Counted from the stretch's first letter, positions 8,138 to 16,081 are shown. The stretch: DNA of 64,000 bases from Amycolatopsis sp. CA-126428 (GCF_002904335.1 NZ_PPHF01000123.1:62001-126000), one strand, 5' to 3'. Notes: generated from the letters alone by a model not told the origin. A program made the numbers and translations.

Positions 8138-9403
8138 TCAAGCCACCGTCAGGCGGTTCTCGAAAGTTTCGACGAGCTTGCGCCAAGCGCCCTGCTCCGC
8201 GTCGAACGGGGCCGACGGCTCCAGGCGCGTCGGGTCCGGGCGGAGGACGAACGACACCAGCCAGCCCAGGCTTTCGTTGCTCGCCAGCTCCGTCTCGGCC
8301 GTGTCGTCGCCCGCCCAGTCCGCCGCGTCCGTGATCAGCTCGACCGCCAGCTCCAGCTGGGTCGGGTCGATCGCCTCCGGGCCCTCCGCGATGTCCGCGT
8401 CCAGGCCCGTCAGGACGTACGTGTTCTCCGGGTCGACCTCGATCTCGAGCTCGCCCGCCGTCGCCTTCGCCAGGACCTCGTCCCACGTGGACACGTCGGC
8501 GAGGTCGGTGTCGGCCAGGTCCTTGCCGTCGGCGAGGGCGCGGGCGAGCGCGCCCGGGGAGGTGAACACGTCGATCTCGCCCTCGGTGCCCAGGAACACC
8601 GGCGCGTCGTCGAGGTAGCAGCGCAGCGTGTAGTACTCCGCGCCGGACGTGATGATCTTGATCGGGTCGATGCCGACCTCGGCCCAGAAGCCGACCGGGC
8701 CCTCGTCCTCTTCCTCGTCTTCGTCGTCCGAAGAATCGAGGGTGTCGATGGCCTCGAGGTCCTCTTCGCCCTCGGCGCCGGCTTCGGCCTCGGCGGACTC
8801 CTCGTGGAACGCCGCCAGCTCCTCGGCCGTCTGCTCCAGCACCTTCTCGTCGACCTCCGGCTGGGTCACCAGGCCGTCGATCGCGTCGAGCACGGTGTCC
8901 CACTTCTGCGACACCGTCTCGGACAGGTCGTTCCACACCTGGCCGCCGACGCTGCCGGTGAACGGCAGGGTGCCCTGGTCGAGCAGCGAGAAGCCCTCGG
9001 TCGAGTCGAGGATCTCGTGGACCTCTTCGAGGTCGCAGACGTCGGCGAGCGACCGCACGATGCCGACGATCTCCGCCAGCTCGGCGATGTGCCAGACGTC
9101 CGGCTCCTCGGCGACGAGCTCCGGGACGCCCACGAGGTCGTACGTGTGGTCCTCGTCCGGGATCAGCTCCGGCACGTTCAGCGACGGCACGGCGTCCCAG
9201 GCCGGGTGGTCGAGCAGGTCGTGCCGCTCGGACGTGCGGACGAAGGCGGCCAGGTGAGCTGCGTCGGCGAAGGCGTACAGGTCGTCCTCGTCGCCGAGGA
9301 ACGCTTCCCACTCCTCGCCGTCTTCCCGCCAGCGCGGCGCCCACAGGGTGACGACGTCGCCCTGCGGCAGGCCGAGTTCGATCGGGATGATGTCCTGTGC
9401 CAT
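8138..9403 (-). CDS. Acidic protein with internal duplication, unknown function
   Basis: 421 residues, strongly acidic, with no catalytic motif recognised. Two related halves are visible: residues about 18-75 (VTLWAPRW...WEAFLGDEDDLYAF...HPAWDAV) and about 255-310 (YTLRCYLDDAPVFLGTEGEIDVF...VSTWDEV) share the pattern aromatic-TL, xFLG, an acidic turn, a Phe, a helical stretch, then W-D-x-V. The halves are joined by a low-complexity Glu/Asp linker (DDEDEEEDEGPVGFWAEVGIDPIKI). It resembles a conserved actinobacterial family sometimes labelled primosomal protein; I cannot confirm that label and see nothing in the protein that supports DNA replication. ATG 9403 is preceded by GGAG/AGGG-type purines. 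It diverges from the DUF3516 helicase, sharing the 151-bp gap 9404-9554. Confidence 0.85.
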   Translation of the reverse strand: MAQDIIPIELGLPQGDVVTLWAPRWREDGEEWEAFLGDEDDLYAFADAAHLAAFVRTSERHDLLDHPAWDAVPSLNVPELIPDEDHTYDLVGVPELVAEEPDVWHIAELAEIVGIVRSLADVCDLEEVHEILDSTEGFSLLDQGTLPFTGSVGGQVWNDLSETVSQKWDTVLDAIDGLVTQPEVDEKVLEQTAEELAAFHEESAEAEAGAEGEEDLEAIDTLDSSDDEDEEEDEGPVGFWAEVGIDPIKIITSGAEYYTLRCYLDDAPVFLGTEGEIDVFTSPGALARALADGKDLADTDLADVSTWDEVLAKATAGELEIEVDPENTYVLTGLDADIAEGPEAIDPTQLELAVELITDAADWAGDDTAETELASNESLGWLVSFVLRPDPTRLEPSAPFDAEQGAWRKLVETFENRLTVA

Positions 9404-9554
9404 TCCTAAGCCCTCCGGAGTACCGCCCGTGTGCGCGCGGGACCGGAAGTAGCACCCAGTCGCCGCGCGGTACCGCGAAGCCTACGGGTTTCGCACTCGC
9501 GATGCGATCGCCCCTGCCGACTTTGCGACGAGCGGATGGCACGATGGACGCCTG

Positions 9555-12059
9555 ATGACTCTCACAGACCTCCTGCCTGCGGATCCCGACCCCGACGCCC
9601 TCTTCGAAGCCTTCACCACCTGGACGGCCGAGCGGGGCATCGAGCTGTACCCGGCGCAGGAGGAGGCGGTGATGGAGGTCGTCTCCGGATCGAACGTCAT
9701 CCTTTCGACGCCGACCGGCTCCGGGAAGAGCCTCGTCGCCGTCGGCGCGCACTTCACCGCGCTCGCCCAGGGCCGCCGCAGCTACTACACCGCGCCGATC
9801 AAGGCCCTCGTTTCGGAGAAGTTCTTCCAGCTCATCGACATCTTCGGCGCCGAGAGCGTCGGGATGATGACCGGCGACTCCAGCGTCAACCCGGACGCCC
9901 CGATCATCTGCTGCACGGCCGAAATCCTGGCGAACATCGCGTTGCGGTTCGGTGCGGACGCCCCGGTCGGGCAGGTCGTGGCCGACGAGTTCCACTTCTA
10001 CTCCGAGCCCGACCGCGGCTGGGCGTGGCAGGTGCCGATCCTGGAGCTGCCGAAGGCCCAGTTCGTCCAGATGTCGGCGACCCTGGGGGACGTCTCCTTC
10101 TTCGAAAAGGACCTCACCCGCCGCACCGGCAGGCCGACGGCCGTCGTCACGTCGGTGCAGCGCCCGGTGCCGCTGACCTTCCGGTACGCGCTGACGCCGC
10201 TGCACGAGACGATGTCCGAGCTGCTCAACGGCGGCCAGGCGCCGGTCTACGTCGTGCACTTCTCGCAGGCCGCGGCCATCGAGCGGGCGCAGACGCTGAT
10301 GAGCATCAACGTGACGTCGAAGGCCGAAAAGGACGCCATCGCCGAGCTGATCGGCGACTTCCGGTTCGCCGCCGGCTTCGGCAAGACGCTCTCGCGGCTG
10401 GTCCGCCACGGCATCGGCGTCCACCACGCCGGCATGCTGCCGAAGTACCGCCGATTGGTCGAGACCCTGGCCCAGTCGGGGCTGCTCAAGGTGATCTGCG
10501 GGACCGACACGCTCGGCGTCGGCATCAACGTGCCGATCCGGACGGTCGTCTTCTCGGCGCTGACGAAGTACGACGGCGTCCGCCAGCGGCACCTCAAGGC
10601 CCGCGAGTTCCACCAGATCGCCGGCCGGGCCGGGCGCGCGGGCTACGACACCGACGGCTACGTCGTCGTGCAGGCCCCCGACCACGTCGTCGAGAACGCG
10701 AAGGCCCTCGAGAAGGCGGGCGACGACCCGAAGAAGAAAAAGAAGATCGTCCGGAAGAAGGCGCCGGAGGGGTTCGTCAACTGGACCGAGAGCACGTTCG
10801 ACCGGCTCATCGCGGCCGACCCGGAGCCGCTGACGTCCAGCTTCAAGGTCACGCACTCGATGCTGCTGAACGTGATTTCGCGGCCGGGCAACGCCTTCGA
10901 CTCGATGCGGCACCTGCTCGAGGACAACCACGAGGACCGCGCGTCGCAGCGCAAGCTCATCCTGCGCGCCATCGCGATCTACCGCGCGCTGCTCGCCGCC
11001 GGCGTCGTCGAACGGCTGTCCGAACCGGACGAACAGGGCCGGATCATCCGGCTCACCGTCGACCTGCAGTTCGACTTCGCGCTCAACCAGCCGCTTTCGC
11101 CGTTCGCGCTGGCCGCGATCGAGCTGTTCGACCTCGAGTCGCCGAGCTACGCGCTCGACGTCGTGTCCACTGTGGAATCCACAGTGGACAACCCGCGGCC
11201 GGTGCTCTCGCAGCAGCAGTTCAAGGCGCGCGGCGAGGCCGTGCAGGCGATGAAGGCCGAGGGCATCGAGTACGACGAGCGGATGGAGCTGCTCGAGAAC
11301 GTCAGCTACCCGAAGCCGCTCGAAGAGCTGCTGCAGGGTGCGTTCCACAGTTACCGGCAGGGCCACCCGTGGGTCGACGACTACGAGCTGTCGCCGAAGT
11401 CGGTCGTGCGGGACATGTACGAGCGCGCGATGAACTTCGTCGAGTACATCGGCTTCTACCAGCTGGCCCGGTCCGAGGGCTTGGTGCTGCGCTACCTCAC
11501 GGACGTCTACGACTCCTTGCGGCACACGGTCCCGGACGAGGCGAAGACCGAGTCGCTGCAGGACCTCATCGAGTGGCTCGGCGAGCTCGTCCGCCAGGTC
11601 GACTCGAGCCTCCTCGACGAGTGGGAAGCCCTGCGTCACCCGGACGAGGAGGGCCCGGTCTCGACGCGGCCGCCGTCCGAGCCGCCGGCCGTCACGCGCA
11701 ACGAGCGCGCGTTCCGCGTCCTGGTGCGCAACGAGCTGTTCCGCCGGGTCGAGCTGTTCGCGCGGCGGGCGTGGTTCCCGCTCGGCGAACTGGACGCGGA
11801 CTCGGGCTGGGACGCCGACGCTTGGCAGGAAGCGATCGAGGGCTACTTCGAGGAGTACGAGACGCTCGGCACCGGCCCGGACGCGCGCGGCCCGCAGCTG
11901 CTGATGATCGAACAGCAGCCGGACGTCTGGAAGGTGCGCCAGATCTTCGACGACCCGGCGGGCGACCACGACTGGGGCATCAGCGCGGAGGTCGACCTGG
12001 CCGCGTCGGACGAGGCCGGGATGGCGGTCGTCCGGGTGACCGAGGTGGGCGCGCACTGA
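9555..12059 (+). CDS. DEAD/DEAH-box helicase with DUF3516-type C-terminus
   Basis: Superfamily 2 ATP-dependent RNA/DNA helicase, 834 residues. Visible motifs: Q-type YPAQEEAV, Walker A STPTGSGKS (51-59), motif Ia TAPIKALVSEKF, Walker B DEFH (144-147), motif III SATLGD, and in the second RecA domain VHHAGMLPKYR, TDTLGVGINVP and QIAGRAGRAG. This is the Ski2/Mtr4-like arrangement. A Lys-rich insert (KKKKKIVRKKAPEG) follows around residue 395, and the long C-terminal part (from about 420) matches the actinobacterial DUF3516 helicase family in length and order. Probably acts in RNA turnover or ribosome quality control, by family analogy. An exact 12-bp-arm palindrome lies inside the gene at 11164-11190. 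Confidence 0.93.
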   Translation: MTLTDLLPADPDPDALFEAFTTWTAERGIELYPAQEEAVMEVVSGSNVILSTPTGSGKSLVAVGAHFTALAQGRRSYYTAPIKALVSEKFFQLIDIFGAESVGMMTGDSSVNPDAPIICCTAEILANIALRFGADAPVGQVVADEFHFYSEPDRGWAWQVPILELPKAQFVQMSATLGDVSFFEKDLTRRTGRPTAVVTSVQRPVPLTFRYALTPLHETMSELLNGGQAPVYVVHFSQAAAIERAQTLMSINVTSKAEKDAIAELIGDFRFAAGFGKTLSRLVRHGIGVHHAGMLPKYRRLVETLAQSGLLKVICGTDTLGVGINVPIRTVVFSALTKYDGVRQRHLKAREFHQIAGRAGRAGYDTDGYVVVQAPDHVVENAKALEKAGDDPKKKKKIVRKKAPEGFVNWTESTFDRLIAADPEPLTSSFKVTHSMLLNVISRPGNAFDSMRHLLEDNHEDRASQRKLILRAIAIYRALLAAGVVERLSEPDEQGRIIRLTVDLQFDFALNQPLSPFALAAIELFDLESPSYALDVVSTVESTVDNPRPVLSQQQFKARGEAVQAMKAEGIEYDERMELLENVSYPKPLEELLQGAFHSYRQGHPWVDDYELSPKSVVRDMYERAMNFVEYIGFYQLARSEGLVLRYLTDVYDSLRHTVPDEAKTESLQDLIEWLGELVRQVDSSLLDEWEALRHPDEEGPVSTRPPSEPPAVTRNERAFRVLVRNELFRRVELFARRAWFPLGELDADSGWDADAWQEAIEGYFEEYETLGTGPDARGPQLLMIEQQPDVWKVRQIFDDPAGDHDWGISAEVDLAASDEAGMAVVRVTEVGAH

Positions 12060-12137
12060 CGCCGGGTTGCGCTCAACGGCCCAGTCCGGCGGCGTGGTTT
12101 CGGGTTAGCGTGGAGGCTTCGCGAACCGGGAGGGACC

Positions 12138-12284
12138 ATGGGGAAAGTCAAGCGCGTGCTGGCCGGGATCTTCGTCGCCGCGGCGGTGGTCGTCGCGCTC
12201 GCCCCGGCCGCGTCGGCCGCATCGATGGTGGAGTACGCGCTGTCGGCGACCCCCAACGCCACCGCCATCGAATACGGCCTCTGA
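12138..12284 (+). CDS. Small secreted peptide, 48 residues
   Basis: Short gene below usual length cut-offs. It starts at ATG 12138 with a strong Shine-Dalgarno (GGGAGGG, about 4-5 bases upstream) and stops at 12282-12284. The product has a textbook signal sequence: basic MGKVKR, hydrophobic LAGIFVAAAVVVALAPA, then a likely cut after ASA (AASA-ASMVEY). Only about 20 residues would remain outside (SMVEYALSATPNATAIEYGL), rich in Ala, Thr and Tyr and ending in YGL, with no Cys. It lies 78 bp after the helicase on the same strand and only 3 bp before the convergent stop of the oxidoreductase gene. Function unknown; a secreted peptide signal is possible but untested. Confidence 0.65.
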   Translation: MGKVKRVLAGIFVAAAVVVALAPAASAASMVEYALSATPNATAIEYGL

Positions 12285-12287
12285 GGC

Positions 12288-12869
12288 TCAGCCCACCGGG
12301 GTCAGGATCGCCTGGGCGTCTTCGCCCGCGAACCACAGCCCGATGACGAACGCCGCCGTGGCCTCCAGCAGGGCCGCGCGGTCCAGGCCGCCCGCGGGCA
12401 CCGGCTTGGCGCCGACGTCGCGGACCAGCGTGCTCACCGCGTCGAGCGCGCCCCGGTCGTCGCCGCACAACGGCACCGACAGGGGGCGGCCGCCGAACAC
12501 CGGTGGCGTCATCCGCCAGACGTCGACGTGCGCCAGGTTGAACGCCTTGACCACGTGGGCGTCCGTGGCGATCCGCGACGCCACGGGGGTGCCCGTCAGG
12601 CCCGGGTCGTTGGTGCAGTCCACCAGCACCTTCCCGGTCAGCGGCCCCGCCTCGGCGAGCACCTCGCCGATCGCCGCGGCGGGCACGGCCAGGAGCAGCA
12701 CGTCGGCGAAGGCGGCCGTCTCGCGCCAGGTTCCGGTGGACGCGCCGAGCCGCGCGGCCAGCTCGCCTGGGTCGGACCGGCCGCTCACCCTCAGCTCGTG
12801 TCCCGCCCGCGCCCACTGCGTGCCGAGCGCGTCCGCCATCGCGCCCGTGCCGAAGATCCCGATCCGCAT
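12288..12869 (-). CDS. NADPH-dependent F420 reductase-like / NAD(P)-binding protein
   Basis: 193-residue Rossmann protein of the F420_oxidored / NpdG-like family. The dinucleotide site is the extreme N-terminus, MRIGIFGTGAMADALG, followed by RVSGRSDP where NADP-preferring members hold the 2'-phosphate. Later family blocks are VLLAVPAAAIGEVL and VLVDCTNDPGLTG and VKAFNLAHVD. The length is close to that of free-standing members that reduce F420 or act as imine/ketone reductases. It is divergent from an HxlR regulator across a 68-bp gap, an arrangement typical of redox-responsive HxlR regulation. Substrate unknown. Confidence 0.82.
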   Translation of the reverse strand: MRIGIFGTGAMADALGTQWARAGHELRVSGRSDPGELAARLGASTGTWRETAAFADVLLLAVPAAAIGEVLAEAGPLTGKVLVDCTNDPGLTGTPVASRIATDAHVVKAFNLAHVDVWRMTPPVFGGRPLSVPLCGDDRGALDAVSTLVRDVGAKPVPAGGLDRAALLEATAAFVIGLWFAGEDAQAILTPVG

Positions 12870-12937
12870 GCGTCCTCCTTGTGCTTGGCTGGTACCGAAC
12901 CGACGGTAGGAGCCCGGGAAGGAACCGAACGGTAACC

Positions 12938-13264
12938 ATGGACTTCCTCGCGGATTGCCGGACGCGGCTCGCGTTCGACCTGGTCGCCAACACGTGGAAC
13001 CCGGTGGTGGTGTGGGCGTTGCGCGACGGGCCGCGGCGGCACGTCGACCTGCGGCGCGCCATCGGCGGCATCAGCGCGAAGGTGCTGACGGAAGCCCTGC
13101 GGCGCCTCGAATTCGACGGTCTCGTCGAGCGGTGCGAAGGCGCGTACGCGCTCACGCCGTTGGGGAAGACGCTGCTGGGGCCGATCGAGGGCTTCGGACG
13201 CTGGGCTGCCGAGCACGGCGACGACGTCGTCGCCGCTCAAACCCGAGCAGCACGATCAGCATGA
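12938..13264 (+). CDS. HxlR-family winged-helix regulator
   Basis: Small DNA-binding protein, about 108 residues, of the HxlR (DUF24) type: LVANTWNPVVVWALRDGPRRHVDLRRAIGGISAKVLTEALRRLEFDGLVER covers the winged helix, followed by YALTPLGKTLLGPIEGFGRWAAEH, the dimerisation helix. I chose ATG 12938, which lines up with the family N-terminus and has GGGAAGGA upstream; a longer open frame begins at 12881 but would run into the divergent promoter. No Cys is found near the N-terminus except Cys7, which could serve redox sensing as in some relatives. It is the likely regulator of the divergent oxidoreductase. Its last 113 bases overlap the convergent membrane-protein gene. Confidence 0.85.
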   Translation: MDFLADCRTRLAFDLVANTWNPVVVWALRDGPRRHVDLRRAIGGISAKVLTEALRRLEFDGLVERCEGAYALTPLGKTLLGPIEGFGRWAAEHGDDVVAAQTRAARSA

Positions 13265-13805
13265 CCAGTTCCGCGGCGGGCAGCGGGTAGCCGACGGCGA
13301 TCCCGGCGGCGACGTCCACGGCGGGTGCGGCGAGCCCCGCCACGAACACCCACGTCGGCGCGGCCGGCGGCTTCGCGGCCGGCGACCACGGCGTCTTCTT
13401 GCCCGGCTTCGCGATCGAGAGCCAGGCCTGGAAGGCCAGCGCGCTCACCATCAGCGACGCCCCGGCGATCTGCGGCCAGGCGACGACCGCGGTGTGCGCG
13501 GACTCCCGCAGCGCCCCCGAGAGCAGGAAGATCCCGGCGTAGAGCTGGGCGAACGTCAGGACGAACTTGGTCAGCACCCACCAGTGCCGGAAGTAGCCCC
13601 ACGCCGTCGCGCCGGCGAGGAGCAGGCCGGTGAACGCGGAAACGTTGGCCATCGGCGCGAGCAGGACGGAGTCGAGCCGGTCGGCCATCGCGGGCGCACC
13701 TGCCGACATGAGCACGACGAGGGCGAGGGCCTGGCTCATCCAGGCCACCGACGAAACGACGTGTAGCCAGACGACGGCTTGGCGCCAGCGGGGAGAAGTC
13801 TTCAT
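13152..13805 (-). CDS. Integral membrane protein (DUF2269-like) with Arg-rich tail
   Basis: 217 residues from ATG 13805 (MKTSPRWRQAVVWLHVVSSVAWM). Four to five hydrophobic helices are visible (VVWLHVVSSVAWMSQALALVVLM; VSAFTGLLLAGATAW; VLTKFVLTFAQLYAGIFLL; QIAGASLMVSALAFQAWL; WVFVAGLAAPAVDVAAGIAV). The early His in the first helix and the HWW/K motifs recall DUF2269-type membrane proteins. The C-terminus is odd: after LLGFE it runs into seven consecutive Arg and then a Ser/Pro/Ala-rich tail encoded antisense to the last 113 bases of the HxlR gene. This tail is probably not native, which points to loss of the original stop and spacer. Function unknown. Confidence 0.75.
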   Translation of the reverse strand: MKTSPRWRQAVVWLHVVSSVAWMSQALALVVLMSAGAPAMADRLDSVLLAPMANVSAFTGLLLAGATAWGYFRHWWVLTKFVLTFAQLYAGIFLLSGALRESAHTAVVAWPQIAGASLMVSALAFQAWLSIAKPGKKTPWSPAAKPPAAPTWVFVAGLAAPAVDVAAGIAVGYPLPAAELVMLIVLLGFERRRRRRRARQPSVRSPRSAPAASSPTA

Positions 13806-13931
13806 GGCTTCCAGGCTCGCGAAGACGGTCCGCGGGCACATCGGGCCGGACCCGGGTTTCGCCCCGGACCCGCCGAGGCTGCGCCTACACCCACTGCAGT
13901 ACGCGGCCGCAAGTGCCGTACGCCCCGGGTT

Positions 13932-13977
13932 GTCGTGAGTGGTAAGGCGGGTTAGAACCCTACTTACCACTCACGAC
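13932..13977. repeat. 46-bp palindrome, copy 1 (overlaps sorC-type gene end)
   Basis: Inverted repeat with 22-bp arms starting GTCGTGAGTGGTAAG, centre AG, and two mismatches in the right arm (TA instead of GC at 13961-13962). Those mismatched bases fall in the TAG stop codon of the minus-strand regulator (13960-13962). It is the most diverged of three copies in the window. Confidence 0.9.
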
Positions 13978-14949
13978 GGGGTTTTTGGCGGCCAAGGCGA
14001 GGAGGGGGACTGCGGCGGCGGCGTCGGTGATGAGGGTCGAGACCATGCCGGACCGGAGAACCGCGTCCACCGCCGCGGCTTTCGGGCGGCTGTAGCCCAG
14101 GGCGATCACCTCCGGGACCGCCATCAGCTCCTCGTGGCTGATCGCCAGGACGTGGTGGGCCAAGCCGGTGGAGAGAGCGTTGCCGGACGCGTCGAACAGC
14201 CGGGCCGCGACCTCCGCCGTCGCCCCTCGGGCCGCGATCGCCGCGCGCTCGGCCTCGTCCAGCGCGTCGTACACCGTCGACTCGCCCGGCTGCCACGCGC
14301 CGATGCTGACCACAGCTTTGGTCAAAAGACGGAACTGCCCGAACGTCTCCGCGATCCCCGGCTGACGCCGCAACGTCTCGGTCGTCCGGCGGTCGGGCAG
14401 CACCAGCGGGCCGAAGATCGGGTACGCGTCGCCGCCGGACACCGAGGTCACGCGGCTGACCGTCTCCACCGAGCGGCCGCGCATGTCCATCCCGGCCTGC
14501 ACCCCGCAGAGCTGGACGATCGGGCAGCGCGGCAGCGTGCGGATCGCCTCGGTCATCGCGTTCACCGAGCGTGCCCACGACAGGCCGATGACGTCGGAGG
14601 GAACCGCGATTTCCTCGAGCAACAGCGCCGCCAGCGAGCCGATCTTGGCCCGGACGACCTCCTTCGGCTCGCGCTCGGTTGAGCGTTCGAGCACCAGGGC
14701 CCGCTTCAAGCCGTACGCGGAACACACCTCGTCCGACAGCGCCAGGTCCACCGGGGCCGGCAGGGAGAACTCCACCCTGACCAGGCCGGACTCCATGGCG
14801 GTGTCGAGCATCCGCGCCACCTTGAACCGGCTGACGCCGAACTCGTCGGCGATCTCCAGCTTGGAGCGTCCCTGCACGTAGAAGCGCCGGGCGACGGTGG
14901 CGAGCAGCAGTGCCTCCGCAAGCGAAGGCGGCTTCTTGGCGGCGCTCAT
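13960..14949 (-). CDS. SorC-family sugar-binding transcriptional regulator
   Basis: 329 residues. An N-terminal helix-turn-helix (FYVQGRSKLEIADEFGVSRFKVARMLDTAMESGLVRVEF, about 22-60) is followed by the SorC/DeoR-like phosphosugar-sensing domain (DVIGLSWARSVNAM, VVSIGAWQPGESTVYDAL, GYSRPKAAAVDAVLRSGMVSTLITD). It probably controls the divergent dehydrogenase/ABC operon, with a polyol or its phosphate as effector. ATG 14949 sits inside a perfect GCTCATATGAGC palindrome. A TATTAT at 14955-14960 (minus strand) would place the transcript start at or next to the ATG, so it may be leaderless and autoregulated. The last residues, VVSGK, and the stop are encoded by the palindromic repeat at 13932-13977. 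Confidence 0.9.
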   Translation of the reverse strand: MSAAKKPPSLAEALLLATVARRFYVQGRSKLEIADEFGVSRFKVARMLDTAMESGLVRVEFSLPAPVDLALSDEVCSAYGLKRALVLERSTEREPKEVVRAKIGSLAALLLEEIAVPSDVIGLSWARSVNAMTEAIRTLPRCPIVQLCGVQAGMDMRGRSVETVSRVTSVSGGDAYPIFGPLVLPDRRTTETLRRQPGIAETFGQFRLLTKAVVSIGAWQPGESTVYDALDEAERAAIAARGATAEVAARLFDASGNALSTGLAHHVLAISHEELMAVPEVIALGYSRPKAAAVDAVLRSGMVSTLITDAAAAVPLLALAAKNPVVSGK

Positions 14950-14954
14950 ATGAG
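14943..14954. promoter_or_regulatory. SorC operator candidate O1
   Basis: Perfect 12-bp palindrome GCTCATATGAGC spanning the regulator's own start codon, 1-6 bases from a TATTAT minus-strand -10 element. It shares the arms GCTCA-NN-TGAGC with the second site at 15048, implying the same binding protein. Confidence 0.65.
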
Positions 14955-15047
14955 CATAATAGCGCGAAATCCAGCCGAAAGGTTGACGTAATACCGACGT
15001 CAGACCTGTAATGCCTTCACGTGTTCTCGACTCGATAGGTCAACGTT

Positions 15048-15059
15048 GCTCAATTGAGC
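15048..15059. promoter_or_regulatory. SorC operator candidate O2
   Basis: Perfect 12-bp palindrome GCTCAATTGAGC ending 17 bp before the dehydrogenase start. Same half-sites as O1 with centre-to-centre distance of 105 bp (ten helical turns), suitable for looping between a SorC tetramer's two operators. It would block or activate the polyol operon promoter. Confidence 0.65.
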
Positions 15060-15076
15060 GCGAGGAAGGGGCAGGC

Positions 15077-16081
15077 ATGCGTGCCGCCATCGTCGACCGG
15101 CCCGGTGAGATCAGGGTCGGCGAGGTGCCCGATCCGAAACCCGGGGAACGTCAGGTCGTCGTCAAGGTCGGAGCGTGCGGCATCTGCGGCACCGACCTGC
15201 ACATCGCGGACGGGCACTTCCCGCCCACCCCGTACCCCATCGTCCCCGGGCACGAGTTCGCCGGGGAGATCGTCGAGCTCGGCGCGGACGTGCCGGGCGA
15301 GTGGAAGGTCGGCGACCGCGTGGCCGTCGACCCGTCGCTGTTCTGCGGCTACTGCGGCCCGTGCCGCGCCGGCCACGGCAACCTCTGCGCGAACTGGGGC
15401 GCCACCGGCGACACCGTCAACGGCGCCTTCGCCGAGTACGTCGCCGTCCCGTCGTCCACCTGCTACCGCATGCCCGACACGATGAGCTGGGAACAGGGCG
15501 CGCTGGTCGAGCCGGTTTCCTGTGCCGTGCACGGGGTTCGCCGCGTCGGTGTCGAAGCCGGCGAACGCTTCCTCGTCGTCGGCGCCGGCACCATGGGCCT
15601 GATCATGCAGCAGCTGCTGCAGCGTTCCGGCGCGCAGGTCACGGTGGTCGACCGCAACGAAGCCCGCTTGCCACGGGCAAAAAGCCTCGGTGCCGTCGCC
15701 ACCGCGAAGGACGTCGGTGACCTGAACGGCGAGAAGTTCGACGTCGCCGTCGACTGCACCGGCGCCGCGCCCGCCATCGAAGCCGCCTTCGACTCGATCC
15801 GGCGCGGGGGCCGGCTGCTCGTCTTCGGCGTCGCCCCGGCCGAAGCGCGCGTCGCGCTTTCGCCGTTCCGCATCTACAACGACGAAATCACCGTCGTCGG
15901 CTCGATGGCCGTGCTGCACAGCTTCGGCGCCGCCCTCGACCTCGTCGCGAGCGGCGCGATCGACACCGGCGCGCTGCTCACCGACACCCTGCCGCTGGAG
16001 CAGTACCCCGAGGCGCTGGCCAAGATGCGCAGCGGCTCGGGCCTCAAGGTGCAGGTCCTCCCCGGAGGTGGCCGTGCGTAA
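15077..16081 (+). CDS. Zinc-dependent polyol/alcohol dehydrogenase (MDR family)
   Basis: 334 residues, medium-chain dehydrogenase/reductase related to sorbitol, xylitol and threonine dehydrogenases. Catalytic zinc site: CGICGTDLHIADG (Cys and following residues) and GHEFAGE; structural zinc lobe with CGYCGPCRAGHGNLC, four Cys. The NAD site is LVVGAGTMGLIMQQLLQRSG. ATG 15077 has AGGAAGG ten bases upstream. As first gene of an operon with a carbohydrate ABC importer and opposite a SorC regulator, it likely oxidises the imported polyol to a ketose. The ATPase is missing from the operon, as is usual in actinobacteria where a shared MsiK-type ATPase serves many importers. Its stop overlaps the next gene's start region. 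Confidence 0.9.
   Translation: MRAAIVDRPGEIRVGEVPDPKPGERQVVVKVGACGICGTDLHIADGHFPPTPYPIVPGHEFAGEIVELGADVPGEWKVGDRVAVDPSLFCGYCGPCRAGHGNLCANWGATGDTVNGAFAEYVAVPSSTCYRMPDTMSWEQGALVEPVSCAVHGVRRVGVEAGERFLVVGAGTMGLIMQQLLQRSGAQVTVVDRNEARLPRAKSLGAVATAKDVGDLNGEKFDVAVDCTGAAPAIEAAFDSIRRGGRLLVFGVAPAEARVALSPFRIYNDEITVVGSMAVLHSFGAALDLVASGAIDTGALLTDTLPLEQYPEALAKMRSGSGLKVQVLPGGGRA

Noticed and set aside
7983..12056. Minus-strand open frame of 1357 codons opposite the helicase
   Set aside because: It is the antisense shadow of the helicase and runs out of frame through the acidic-protein gene and a repeat array; composition is Arg/Ala/Pro-rich low complexity with no domain.
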